Of a stretch of 64,000 nt of DNA, positions 1 to 10,708 are shown one piece after another (position 1 is the stretch's first letter; the number at the start of each line of letters is the position of its first letter). This DNA is from Lasiodiplodia sp. COLG20. Lineage: Eukaryota; Ascomycota; Dothideomycetes; Botryosphaeriales; Botryosphaeriaceae. The notes beneath the pieces are model-generated. The model was given only the letters and a program-made list of their open reading frames with translations. It was not told where the DNA came from and did not search any database. Location: assembly GCA_009801085.1 (NCBI GenBank), contig VNWV01000014.1, positions 1 through 64,000 of the forward strand, written 5' to 3'. Both the position numbers and the translations under genes were made by a program.

Positions 1-687
1 TCGAATTCTAGCGTAGACGACGATTATAATAAGCGTTTAGAAGATTTTAGAATAGAAGATTTTAATAAAGTAGTAGATTTATTTAAAGAAAAAACGTATT
101 TAAGACGTATACTAGAAGACTATTTTAATAATAAATACGTAAATAGCTGTTCTAACGACGTAGCTAAATGCTATTTATGTAAGAATAGAGAGAATAATAT
201 AGCTAAGACGGTTAGTAAAGAAATAAATCGAGATAATAATAATAAGATCGGGCTCTACGAGTTCTTAAATAAGATAGAATATCTTAAAAATTACTATTAT
301 TATTGTTTACTATTTAAAAACTACGAAAGTAGTATTAACCACACGATTTTTACGTGTAAAATAGATAAAAATAAGGTCTACTTTAGTAAGATTAAAGAGT
401 TAGAGCGCGAAATTAAGCGTAATAAATTATTAGTTAAAGGTAGCTGTTGTTTTAGATGCTTTTTACCTAGTAAAATATATTATAATAGAGATAATTATAA
501 TACGGCGTATAGTAACGAGAACGTCGTTTTTAGTTTAGTTATCTTAGTCGTTTCTCTTTATAATAAAGAGCGATTAAATAACGAAGAGCTAAGTAATAAC
601 GTAAATAAAAATAATCTAGACGATTTTAACTACGTAGCTAAGATAGTAACTAGTAAAATAGAGTTCTATAATACGGACGCTATATAA
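1..687 (+). CDS. Partial ORF in RIP-mutated DNA; Cys/His-rich, possibly C-terminus of a RecQ-like/mobile-element helicase
   Basis: Frame 1 is open from the window edge to a TAA at 685-687 (228 codons), although the DNA is AT-rich and full of TA steps; chance stops would be expected every dozen or so codons. It has no ATG, so its start lies left of the window. The translation has no Gln, Trp or Met and one His, but eight Cys, in an arrangement C-x2-C, then H-x4-C, then C-C-x2-C followed by FLP. From memory, that order resembles the zinc-binding tail of fungal subtelomeric RecQ-like helicases, where the last motif is usually followed by a Pro-Gln-x-Ile-Cys stretch; here it reads Pro-Ser-Lys-Ile-Tyr. 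That identity is inference. Every TpG in the 687 nt lies in a Cys codon. It could be an element fragment, or a gene that kept its frame under RIP. Confidence 0.45.
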   Translation, partial: SNSSVDDDYNKRLEDFRIEDFNKVVDLFKEKTYLRRILEDYFNNKYVNSCSNDVAKCYLCKNRENNIAKTVSKEINRDNNNKIGLYEFLNKIEYLKNYYYYCLLFKNYESSINHTIFTCKIDKNKVYFSKIKELEREIKRNKLLVKGSCCFRCFLPSKIYYNRDNYNTAYSNENVVFSLVILVVSLYNKERLNNEELSNNVNKNNLDDFNYVAKIVTSKIEFYNTDAI

Positions 688-1860
688 ACCGTTAAAATAA
701 TAGACGATATAGATCTAAATAAATTAGAAGATCTAAACGTTATTACGCTAGGACTAGAATAGAGGTAAGATAAAGAGTATGGATGGTTGTATAACGTTAA
801 GGGGTTTACTACTACTATCTAGAATGTTACTAGATACTATACTTAGAGGGTAGTAGCCGTAGTTAGATAGAAAAGATAATAAGAGAGGTATAAGATAATA
901 ATTAAAATTGACTATAAAGATTCTATCTACTTGTAAATGAGTATGTTCTATATACTATAATTGACCGCTAGTTAGCTAGACTGTAGTATTAGTGTGGATA
1001 GTAAGGTAGCTAGTAGCTAAGAAAGATCTACTTTATAGGGTTAGGCTATTAGCCATCTAAATAGATTAGATACGTCCGGAGTTTTAGTATAAGATAATCC
1101 GATCCGCCTATAAGTTCTACTACGCCGCTTAACCCGTATTCTAATTTTATAATACTTTTTTACTACTATCGAGCGTATCGTAATATTAAATTAACGAATT
1201 AACTTTCGTATATTTTTTACGTATATAAAACTTTTAATTTATCGCGCGTTCTTCTATCGTAGCTTTATCGATAAACGATACTAATATTTATATATTATAT
1301 ATTTAAATATAGTTCGTCTACTTTAATAAACGTATCGTAAAAGCGTTAGAGAGAGTTTTATTAAAATTTAAACTATTTTTACGTACGTTATTAGTATCTA
1401 TATTATTATTATCTTAAATCTATTATTTATAGATAACGAAGATAGATTTAGTTATAAAGTTATATATTCGGTCTTTATTAAATATTAATTAATTTCTAAG
1501 TATCTATAAATTTTTAACGTATTAGATAGATCGAGTTAACTAGTTAAGAGAAATATAATTATAATCGATAGACTACTATAGTAAAAAGATCTAAAGACTT
1601 TAATATATTAATTTTTTAATAGTAAGAAAGTTATAAGGCTTATTAAAGAAGTCGAGAATATTCTACGTATTAATAGCTAGATATTATCTTCTACATTTAA
1701 TACCGGCTATAATTTATAGTAATAGCGATTCTAGAACTATAGAGTTAGTTTAATCTATTTATATCTCGGCTAAGTTAGGCTTCTATAAGTAAAGTAGACC
1801 CTATAAACTTAGAAAGAGAATTAATCGAAACTTATTCTTTCCTCGAGATGTCTTATCGTA
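688..1860. repeat. RIP-mutated AT-rich repeat DNA
   Basis: Very TA-rich, with few CpA/TpG pairs, and no long open frame was seen. Composition changes to ordinary mixed sequence between about 1850 and 1900. TpG is somewhat commoner here (for example around 780-1010) than in the open frame before it. This is the footprint of C-to-T mutation of a repeat, probably the rest of the element that carries the 1-687 frame. The original element cannot be named from what is left. Confidence 0.75.
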
Positions 1861-2179
1861 TATTTAAAGCCGTGATTAATCTCTAACGAAGCTCTTTATC
1901 CTTATCGCCTGTAAGTTCGTGGGCTTTTAAACATTGCGAAGACTGGATTATCTTACATATAGACCGGTGCCTGTCCCCTCGTGTTGCGTAATATTTTAAG
2001 ACGTTTGAGAGACTATCTACCACTCTAAAAAAAAAAAGAAAACAAGCCGTCGCTCCATATTTTCTACGATAGATAAAGCCCTCGTCAGTTTGTCTGCAGT
2101 GGCGAAAACAGCAAACCGTTGGACCACTTCCGTCCCTCCCGAGAATTTCTAGAAGCTGCCTAAGCAAAGTGAACCACGA

Positions 2180-3264
2180 ATGCTATCCTCATAGTTATGG
2201 TTGCTAAATCCTGTAACGCTCTGCCCTCTATTCCGAACGGAGCTATTGATTAGTGTAGAGCTACACATCCCGTTTCTAGTTGCTATCCGTACGAGTTTCG
2301 GATATTGGTTCTCTTATTTCGCTGTCGCAGCACGATATATTCTTAGCTCTTTTTTCGTTCTCGGTCTAAGGTTACGGTAGAGCTTCCGCAATGACTGCTA
2401 TTATCAGTCAACTTGGCCCAGATTCTTAGAGATTCCTAACCATCTACTTGAGAGTTCCGGTACCTCGACCCAGATCATGTTTGCCTATGTTCTTTCTAAT
2501 ACGCCCTAAGTTCCGCTGCTGCTCGTGCCGACCTACACCTTTCCTGGTTAAGGCTGTCCTCATGCCGCCCATGGCAGTTGTGATCGCAGTCTGGACGTGT
2601 CTAAAGCATCCAGTGCGTCTTGAATCTTTTCGATGCAGCCGGCAGTGTCTAGTGGCGAAAGACTCTGGTTGTGCTCCACCACTACGATCAGCATCGCCGA
2701 ATTCTCCCGTTTCAGTAAAACCTTAGTTCCCAATGGTGGCAGTTGCCTATAGTCCCTTTCTTCAAGGTTTTTACTTCACTATTAGACATCATGTACGCCC
2801 GCACATCCCAACAAATTTATGGCGCATACGTCTGGAGTCCGCTAACCAAAGTGAGATCCTGGAGCACGACACCCGGTGGCGGTTTCGCCTCATTCGCCTG
2901 CTCTTACATCTACCTTCTCGCGCAAGTCTGCTGCAGTGCATCTGCCAATCCAATTAGCTTTAGCACCGAAGTCATCACAATTCTAGAAAAATATGTCAAT
3001 CTCCAGCGCGGAGCCTTGTTTGCGTCCATTATGGGTGCTTGGGCATTCGTTCCGTGGAAGACTCTTGCATCGGCATTGAGTCTTTTAAAGTTTATGCCTA
3101 GATACGTAGTAGTTCTTGGTCCATTTGCGGGGATTCTATGCCATGATTACTGGATTACAATTAGGAAAAAAGTTAACGTCCCGGCTCTCTACGATCTAAG
3201 GAGTCGGTATAAGATGTCATCTTTAATTACTCTGAATTATTATCAAGTTAAATTAGAAGACTAA
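2180..3264 (+). pseudogene. Decayed NCS1-family nucleobase/allantoin-type permease
   Basis: Conceptual translation in shifting frames recovers the order of an NCS1 (Fur/Dal4-like) proton symporter: an AsnGlyAla-Ile loop near 2235, then IPFLVAIRTSFGYW-like membrane sequence (about 2265-2330), a WPRFL-IPNHL motif (2410-2445), VKAVLMPPMAVVIAVWTCLK (about 2548-2605), an EFSRFSK stretch (about 2698-2720) and then one clean 3' frame (2743-3264) with YGAYVWSPL, ISFSTEV, RRGALFASI, GAWAFVPWK and GPFAGILCHDYW. In-frame stops and several frameshifts break the 5' two thirds, and no N-terminus was found. The surviving 3' part is about 170 codons of a protein usually near 500-570 aa. Family assignment is from recognised motif order. 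The lesions look like ordinary decay rather than strong RIP, since composition is normal. Confidence 0.8.
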
Positions 3265-3318
3265 AGCTATCTACCTCGAGAATATTGCTTGCGCCATTCT
3301 CAATGAACGAGAGTTCTA

Positions 3319-4128
3319 TTAACAACCACTGTGGCCCCCATCATCGTTGCGTAATCCCTGTTCCGGAGGTGCGGGATTCCAGTGCATGACGTCCCACTCG
3401 CTGTTCGGTTCCGGGCACCATTTCCACTTGCCGACTGTGCGAAAACACATGCTCTGATACAGTAATTTTCCAGCAGGACTTGCTGTGCTGTGAACTGGCA
3501 CGCCCTCTTCGAGCGCCTTGTCCATGATCCACTTCACCATCATCTTGCCGATTCCCACCCTTCGGAAGTGTGGGCTGACGCCAAGATTAGAGAGTTCGTA
3601 CCGCTCCTTCGGCTTTTTGAAGCCTTCTTCAGTCCATACGCGTGAATCGTCTTTCCCATCAGCCTCAAGAAAGGCCGCCGAATTGGCAACATCTACCATA
3701 GGGTGGTTGATTTCCATAAGAGAAACAACAGGGTCGGATTCGATGACGGCTCTCTTTGTAGCTATGGAAAATTCCTTGGCTTTAGATGTCAGCTTGACAT
3801 CTTCTTAGCAAGTCGAGGCGAGAGACCCACCCTTTTGAGGCGCTTTTCTTTTTTTCCTTTTCATTTCGCGGGTGAAGACGCAGAAGCCGACAATGTCGTG
3901 GCCGTCCTTCCAGCCTTCATCCCCAGATTCCAGGATGACAACGACGGCTGATCCGCACGGCCTATCGAAGCTCTGCCGGAGTAGGGCTTCCTGAGCGTTT
4001 AAAAATGCCTCTGGGTAGTCTCGACGGCCAGGATAAACGTAAGTCTCGATGGGATCGTCGATGAACGCCAACGCGGAAAGGCGGGCCATCGCGCGTATGT
4101 CATCATCTGTTGCTGGCCTGAGTAACAT
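3319..4128 (-). CDS. GNAT-family N-acetyltransferase
   Basis: Minus-strand gene starting at the ATG at 4128-4126; longer readings upstream use a GTG. An in-frame TAA at 3805-3807 is removed by a likely 51-nt intron (3780-3830; GTGGGT donor, CTGAC branch, AAG acceptor), leaving a 252-aa protein. The N-terminus reads LLRPATDDDIRAMARLSALAF, typical of fungal GNATs. The acetyl-CoA site is visible as LSNLGVSPHFRRVGIGKMMV, where RRVGIG matches the Q/RxxGxG/A loop. The C-terminal LLYQSMCFRTVG matches the usual GF-x-x-x-G region. Substrate is unknown; such genes acetylate small amines or metabolites. If the intron is not used the gene is broken by that TAA, which is the main doubt. Confidence 0.65.
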
Positions 4129-4191
4129 TTCACTGTCTGTAGTTGTTGGCGATGAGTGCTCTGAATTACAGCTGTTTGAAATTTGGGGCAC

Positions 4192-7100
4192 CTACGCTTT
4201 TACAAGTAGATCGACAAGCTTTGTAGGTGCAAAGCAGAGCGATGGGAGAAATCGATACAATTCGCATTTGCGAACTGCGGAAATGTGCTTATATAAACGA
4301 ATAAGAAAAGAATAAAGGCAGAACGCCTTACGCTACTGACTGTTTTCTCGTCGAGGTAGACCGAAAATTGACACCGGGGAATGTCAGCGGTGTGATCTGA
4401 CACCGCGTTCCCGAAAAAGGAAACGCCATTTCGTCACCTCGAGGCCACCAACGCAAGTTCAGCTGCATCTTTAATGCAGCCTAACCACTCTTCCCTGCAG
4501 TATCACCAGGCTTTTCCGATAACGGCAACCCAACCACACAGTCAACGCACAACATCCTGTTTGGCTTGTGGTGCGACATCCGTGACTTCGCCTGCACTAG
4601 AAGTGTCGCCGTTTTTAGCCGAGCGCTTCGCAACATACTCCGGACTGTTCTCCTGCTTCGTGTGGGTTGGCGGTGGCACGCCTGCTCCTGCTGCGATGCC
4701 CGCCTCACTGCAAGCTGCCTGGCTTAAGCTGTGGGCAAAGAGCGGCTCACCTTCGCCGCCGAGGAAGATCCGTTTGAGCGTTTCTTTCAGCGTCATGCTG
4801 TGAATACACGGAGATGTAGCAGTGGAATTGACAGTAATTCACTTTGGTGGAGTTGGTTTCTCGCAATCTTGGGGCGGACAGGTAGGGCGAGGCTGCATCT
4901 TTATTCATCCAGGCAGTTCGCCTCCGACGTCATCGGTCGTACAAACTTTCACGCTCCGGCCTTTGAGCTTGCTGATTTGGCTCGGCAGCAGGTAAGGCTG
5001 AGTCCGTAGGGCTATTTTGGGTGCATCGTTGTATCCTCGTGTCAGCATTTGCTGAGTCTATTAATATTTAAACTTCATGCACGGAGTTTAAGTGTCAACT
5101 CTAACGCCGTGAGAGCTTATTGTAGATAAGAAGAGAACGCCACTCTAAATATTCTATGACGATGCGGCTGACACCATCCGAGTATTGTACGTATTCGCGA
5201 GTCCTTAGCCGTGGAACGGCTCTTCTCCACCTGTAGAATTCTTCCACAGCCCAGTCCGCTTTAGCCATCTACCTGCCGTATACATGTTATTGCCAGAGAG
5301 GCAAATGCAGAGCCCTGTTACTAAAAGCTATAGACCCTACATGAAGGCAGAAGCGTGAGCTCCTTCGTTGTAGTCGCGACACCGTCGACACTCTTCAGTT
5401 CAGTTCCCAGCCCAATCAATTAAGTAAATGTCGGCAAGGTTGCTGGAATCGTATAGTGGTATAACTCTACGTTCGTTTCAAAGGAGGCTTTACACTAGAG
5501 ATCGCCGTTAATGGTAGAGGATGCAAGCGAAGGCATCCGCCGGGATTGATTTGGACTACATCCGATGTGCTTGGGAGCAACATAGCGTTATTACCGTAGG
5601 CTTGACAATCGCTCGGTTTCGAAAACCTGCGGAATCTTAGCTACTCACCATTAGTCCCACACGGCGCAGTGCTGAAAGTCGAACAAACTAGTCAGGAGGG
5701 TATCTCATTGTGGAAAGATCTAGCATCGGCGGTGGCTTTCTTGTAACCAACAGCATCCACCACATCAATTGTGACAGTCACCCCTACGCTCCAAATATTG
5801 CCCAAGAAGCCTGTAGTGGCATCGATGGTTGGATGTTGCCGCTGCGGGTGGTAGTGTTGGCGGGCGTGGAGTCCGTATTCGTATTCGTGGAATGAGCGCC
5901 GCGAATCTCCCAGGCGAATGCACCCATGGCGAGATGGATGATGAAGTCAGGTATCAAACAGAGTAGAAGTTGTTGTACGGGAAGAGGGCGATGGAGCGGT
6001 TAAAGATGTCGTAAGAGCTAAATTTGTGGTATTCCCTATTTCCATCAGAAAGAAAAGGGCACAGTTTAGAAAATCAGATTCCACGAGGGAGAACGTACCA
6101 GATAATGGTTTGTACATTGTGAGCTGTTCGAAATGGAACGGCAAGATCGAAATGCGAAATTGCCACAGCTCCTGAGCTTATGTATCCAGACGTTGATTGA
6201 TTGGAGACGGGTTTCTAGTCTTTAAAAGCCGTTAGATACAAGACAAGCACCGGTACGTACTAACAGACTTTCAGACCGCTCGTCAAACTACCCCTGGCGT
6301 GCTCCCATCATTGCTGTCTCGGCTCGACATGCTAAAGCTTCCGTGTAGCTGTAATCATAGTTGCCTTCCATTCAACACGAGCGATTGGTACACGGCCTTC
6401 TTATTCACACTACGTGGATGTAGAAGACCGGCAAAGCCGGAGCAATGAATGACACAGCTCAATTGATAACTCAACACAAAGCGGTGAAGCTGGTGGAATC
6501 GCTCGGAATCAAAAGGCTCAAAACAAACGATGAACTGCCTGGATAGAGGGCTTCCTTGTTCTGCAGACTCACGCAAAGAAAAACAGACGTTTCAAGAAGC
6601 AAGGCACATGACGGACCTCCGTCCCCAATATGCCACTGATGCGAATGCCTTGGAAATGCCAGCAAGGTCGCCGCCAGTGTCCCTTCCGAAGGATTTCGGA
6701 AATATACCCGTAGATATCTCCGACAAAGCGCCCACAGTCCTTTCTAGAATCAAACGTTTAAGAACAGCCCGCTTTGACCGCCGATCGATCTGCAACGCTC
6801 CTCCCGACAGCAGCGGACCGCAAGTGGAGGGAAACACACAATTCCAGCCAAACACAGACCAGCGGATAGAGATGAATGCATCCGTGTGCCTCGCTTGCGG
6901 AGATTTTACCTCCTTTGCGCTCACGCCGGGGGACTCCGATATCGTATAACTACACGCTTTGACTCTGGGGTAGATGGATATTCCACCACCTCCGCTACCG
7001 CCTCCACGACACGGCAGGCGCTTAGATCAGGTCACGCCACATTTGCAAGTGTGAAGAGGTGTTATCGGGCTTCCTGCCGCGCAAGCATCTGCCCTGCTCC

Positions 7101-9337
7101 CACAGCAGGAGCATCGTGGAAACGGACGGTCCTGACGTAAGTGGACCGGCCGGCCGGCCGGCGTGATGAGACAAACCCCCCACCACAGCACCGAGGCAGC
7201 ACGACAGGCACATTGCATCTGCCACAGCGCCGGTCGAAACTGTTCTGTGCTATTCCAGCTACGAACCTCAACAACGTTGTGTGTCTGGAGCACGCTTTCG
7301 GCTCCCTCGCCAAATTATATGCTTACTTATTAGCGAGTGGTGAGGTAGCCCGGTAAGAGGCTTAAGGTGGAGACGATAAATCCAATACGAGGTTAGGAAA
7401 CGGGGTTCTTACGCCCGTATAGGTATCTCGTCTAGACGGAGCACACGGAGACAATCAGCACAGTACTCCATGGACTCTCTCCTTCTCCAATGTAGAAAAT
7501 GAGACGTATCATATACTACTACGCACCTCCTTGGAGTAATTTGAATCATGGCATTGGCTTGGATTGGCTGGTTGACGTGGGGAGGTTTCGGGTCTCGCTG
7601 TAGCTTACCTGTCCTCTTCATCAACACCACGCCATTGTTGACGGCCTATCGCGTTCGCGACCAATTATCAGATGGTTTTTACTCGCTTCTCCCCCGCCTA
7701 TTCAGGGATTACATGCCTGCTAGTCCGCTGCTCCGCTTTATAATATCTGTTGTCATAGCACGACACATCTGATAAACGCCAGCAACTGATGATCACCTAC
7801 CTGCAAAAGCGAGATTATGAATGCCGGATAACCGAGGGTGGAGACACTGACATGTTTTAAGGTTTCCGCCGCGATGATGCAGAGTGGATTCTGGGCCGAT
7901 GAGGAAAGATCTCTTGCCACGAGGCGGTGGAGACCAAGTAGCGAGGCGAGCGGGGAGGCGTTCGTTGACATTCGGCTTGCGTCAGCCTAATTGCTAACAT
8001 CGCGGCTTTCTTGTTTAAAAATGGAACTGCGCGCACGGCGACTGGCCAGTCAAACGGGGCGTTTCCCAAGTGAAGAATGACTGATTCGTTGGTGGATAGC
8101 GCAGACTCAGGTATTGATTCAACATCCCGGTCGCGAAATTCTTCTCCTCAGGCATCGATACAGACATGGTAGCGTGTCGTGTTTGACGTCGTGTCGGTGA
8201 AGGTTCAAAACGACTACAATAGTAGCATCGGACTTAATTTCACCGGAGTGGCCGGTCGAATCCACGGCCGGATGCGCCGGGGAGTCAGCGCGACAGGGGA
8301 TCAAAACCGAGAAGGCATCTGTGTTGGAGAGTTCCCTCCTGCCACCGTGCAAGACATCGAAAGGCTCAAGGGTGGGCTAGCCATTGAGACGCAATCCAAC
8401 TCGCTGATCGCTCCCCGCTGCATCTCCGATCGCAGGCATCGGGACTGTTGGCAGTGACCATAGAGCCACTCTATCGGGTGAAAAGTCCCGTATTTTGGTG
8501 ACGGAGGGGGGTGACGAGCAATTCCATTGGGCCTCGATGGCTAGGATTGGTGGCCCTTCCGCCGCCGAGCATCGTGCCCCCGGGCGAATGAAAGCCGGGG
8601 GACGGTAGATGCACACGACACGAAGGGCCGGCCCGTGTGGCCACCGTTGCACGTAGCGCTGTCCAATGATAGCTCGGAGGTAACTCCGCCCATCGGCATC
8701 TTCCACAGTCCAGGTTTCAGCTGCCGGTACTTACACGAAACAAGCTGTTGCCATGGTTTTGAATTGGTCAATCAATACGAGGCCTGACTTGTAAAATTGC
8801 ACCGGCCGCAGTCTCGTAGGACCCGATGCAGCTAGTCTGTAACACCGTACACCAGCCCGGGCTATCACGGAACGTTGCAACTAGCTAGCTACTGCGCCAC
8901 GAAAGGCTTCTATTTTGTAGTAAAATCAGAGGGATCATGAAGCGTCAAAATACGCAAAAGGGCTGATGGTGGTGGCTTGGAAGCTGTCGACAAGCCACGA
9001 TCAGCGCACGGTGCGGCACCTTCTTATCCAACCAGCTACGACGGCGACGCCGGCAGTGAGATATCCAGGGTGCAAATGCACCCTGACCACCACGATGGAA
9101 AAATATCCGCCGTTGCCACACGATGGTCGAGACTGGCATCTGACTCTGATGCTCGAGTAATGCTCCCCCGTCAACATGAAGCAGGGCGTTGAACGAGGGT
9201 AGAGCCCAAGCACTGCATGGGAATGCAGCAGCTGCATCTCCCGCATACTTTCGCGCACAGAGTGGGCGGCTCTGAGATGTGTATAAAGACCAGCGTTGTA
9301 GTCCATCTCAGAGCAGCAGTCTCCAGTCCTCAGTTCC
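4192..9337. other. About 5 kb without a supportable gene
   Basis: Ordinary base composition, with only short overlapping frames in both orientations, none showing family motifs, splice-consistent extension or a convincing start. Distinct landmarks are a CCGG x4 palindrome at 7146-7161 and, just before the next gene, a TATA box at 9282-9288. It may hold heavily decayed genes or long regulatory/intergenic DNA between the island at the left edge and the metabolic cluster. Confidence 0.6.
9282..9288 (+). promoter_or_regulatory. TATA box of the ethylene-forming-enzyme-like gene
   Basis: TATAAAG lies 56 nt before the first in-frame ATG (9338) and about 125 nt before the better-context ATG at 9407, a normal distance for a core promoter. 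Assigned by position only. Confidence 0.5.
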
Positions 9338-10708
9338 ATGTTCAACTCCCATACTCAATTATTTACACTTCCCGATATTTCTACTTTGATCGGCAACCCC
9401 ACGATCATGTCTGCTCGAGTCATCATGTCCCGCCCATTTGTGGCTGGGAGATTCCCCCGAGTGTCTGCCGCACCGCCGCCGGTGCAGCTTGCCCGACGGC
9501 TCGCAACACTAGTCGAAAACACTGGAGCGTCGACGATGCCTCCAGGTCACAAGGCCACTGTTGGCAACCTCAAGACATTTGAGCTGCCGGAGGTGCTCAC
9601 TGGTGGCCCGTCCGACCAGGCGCTGGGCCGCAGCATGATTGATGCGTGGCGCAAGGACGGCATCCTTCAGATCTCGATGGATCCGATCAACCGCAAGCTC
9701 GCCGACGCCGCTTTCATCTGCAGCAAGAAGTTTTTCGACCTGCCCTACAAGACAAAGGCGTCCTGCGTCGACGACCAGTCCTTTGCAGGCTACATTGCAT
9801 CTGGCGAGGAGATCACCGACAACATTGCCGACTACAGCGAAATCTTCACAGTCACCAAGGACCTCCCGCCCACGGACCCGCGCGTGCAGCAGAAGTGGCC
9901 TTGCCACGGACCCTGCCCTTGGCCATTCAAGCAGATGCGCACCGTCATGAACACGTACATGGATTACCTCGGCGACAGCGGCGAGAAGATGCTGCAGCTG
10001 ATCGCCTGGGGCCTTGGGCTCAAGGACGGCAACGCCCTGACCAAGTACACTCAAGACGGGTGGCACCACATGCGCGTCCTGCGCTTCCCTGAGCGTAACA
10101 ACGTCAACGGCAAGGGCAAGGATGGCCGCGGCATCGGCTCGCACACCGACTACGGCCTGCTCGTTATCGCCGCCCAGGACGACGTTGGCGGCCTCTTCAT
10201 CCGCCCGCCCATGGAGGGCGAGGACTTCGCCAACTGGCGCAAGAGCGCCGCCGGTATGGCTGAGGACGACGACAAGTGGGTGTACGTGCCGCCGGTACCG
10301 GACACTTTCACCGTCTTCCCCGGCGACATGTTGCAGTACGTCACCAACTCGTTCCTGCCGTCAACCCCGCACAAGGTCGGCCTCAACACCCGCGACCGCT
10401 TCGCCTTTGCCTATTTCCATGAGCCCAACTTCTCCGCTGTCATGAAGCCGCTCGAGGGCTTCGATGCCGGACAGGAGCCCCGCGAAGGTATCCACTACGG
10501 CACCCACTTCACGAACATGTTCATGCGCAACTACCCTGAGCGCATCACCGCAAATCGTATGCGCAGCGAGAACCGCATGAAGCTGCTCGAGTCCCCTGAG
10601 CTTCGTTGGGCAGAGACCCCTGAAACGCCAAACATCAAGGCCGAGCCTCCCACGGACGCCGGCCCGCTGTTCGGCAGTGCGCAGTCACAGGTTTCGGCGC
10701 AGATCTAA
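9338..10708 (+). CDS. Ethylene-forming-enzyme-like 2-oxoglutarate/Fe(II) dioxygenase
   Basis: Intronless 456-aa frame. From residue about 77 it follows the bacterial/Penicillium ethylene-forming enzyme (EFE) along its length: LKTFELPEVLTG, SGEEIT, KWPCHGPCPWP, DGWHHMRVLRFP, GIGSHTDYGLLVIAAQDDVG, LPSTPHKVGLNTRDRF and HFTNMFMRNYPERIT. Iron ligands are H269, D271 and H345; R354 should bind the 2OG carboxylate. Positions matching EFE residues for L-Arg binding are kept: R246 (R171 in Pseudomonas EFE), E158, T160 and R397 (R316). EFE splits 2OG into ethylene and CO2, with Arg hydroxylation as a side reaction. About 75 extra N-terminal residues are basic, Ser/Ala/Arg-rich and acid-poor up to residue 59, like a mitochondrial presequence; ATGs at 9407, 9425 or 9536 have better context than 9338. 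It heads the oxidative cluster, convergent with the next P450. Activity is inferred from residues only. Confidence 0.88.
   Translation: MFNSHTQLFTLPDISTLIGNPTIMSARVIMSRPFVAGRFPRVSAAPPPVQLARRLATLVENTGASTMPPGHKATVGNLKTFELPEVLTGGPSDQALGRSMIDAWRKDGILQISMDPINRKLADAAFICSKKFFDLPYKTKASCVDDQSFAGYIASGEEITDNIADYSEIFTVTKDLPPTDPRVQQKWPCHGPCPWPFKQMRTVMNTYMDYLGDSGEKMLQLIAWGLGLKDGNALTKYTQDGWHHMRVLRFPERNNVNGKGKDGRGIGSHTDYGLLVIAAQDDVGGLFIRPPMEGEDFANWRKSAAGMAEDDDKWVYVPPVPDTFTVFPGDMLQYVTNSFLPSTPHKVGLNTRDRFAFAYFHEPNFSAVMKPLEGFDAGQEPREGIHYGTHFTNMFMRNYPERITANRMRSENRMKLLESPELRWAETPETPNIKAEPPTDAGPLFGSAQSQVSAQI

Noticed and set aside
4542..4796. 84-codon minus-strand frame starting MTLKETLKRIFLGGEGEPLF
   Set aside because: Reasonable start context and hydrophilic product, but no family resemblance, no splice extension, and frames of equal length overlap it on the other strand.
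5445..5520. tRNA-like ATAGTGGTATAA motif
   Set aside because: D-arm resemblance only; the anticodon and T stems do not pair.
9509..10144. 211-codon minus-strand frame inside the EFE-like gene
   Set aside because: Shadow of the GC-rich sense gene; the plus strand carries all catalytic motifs.
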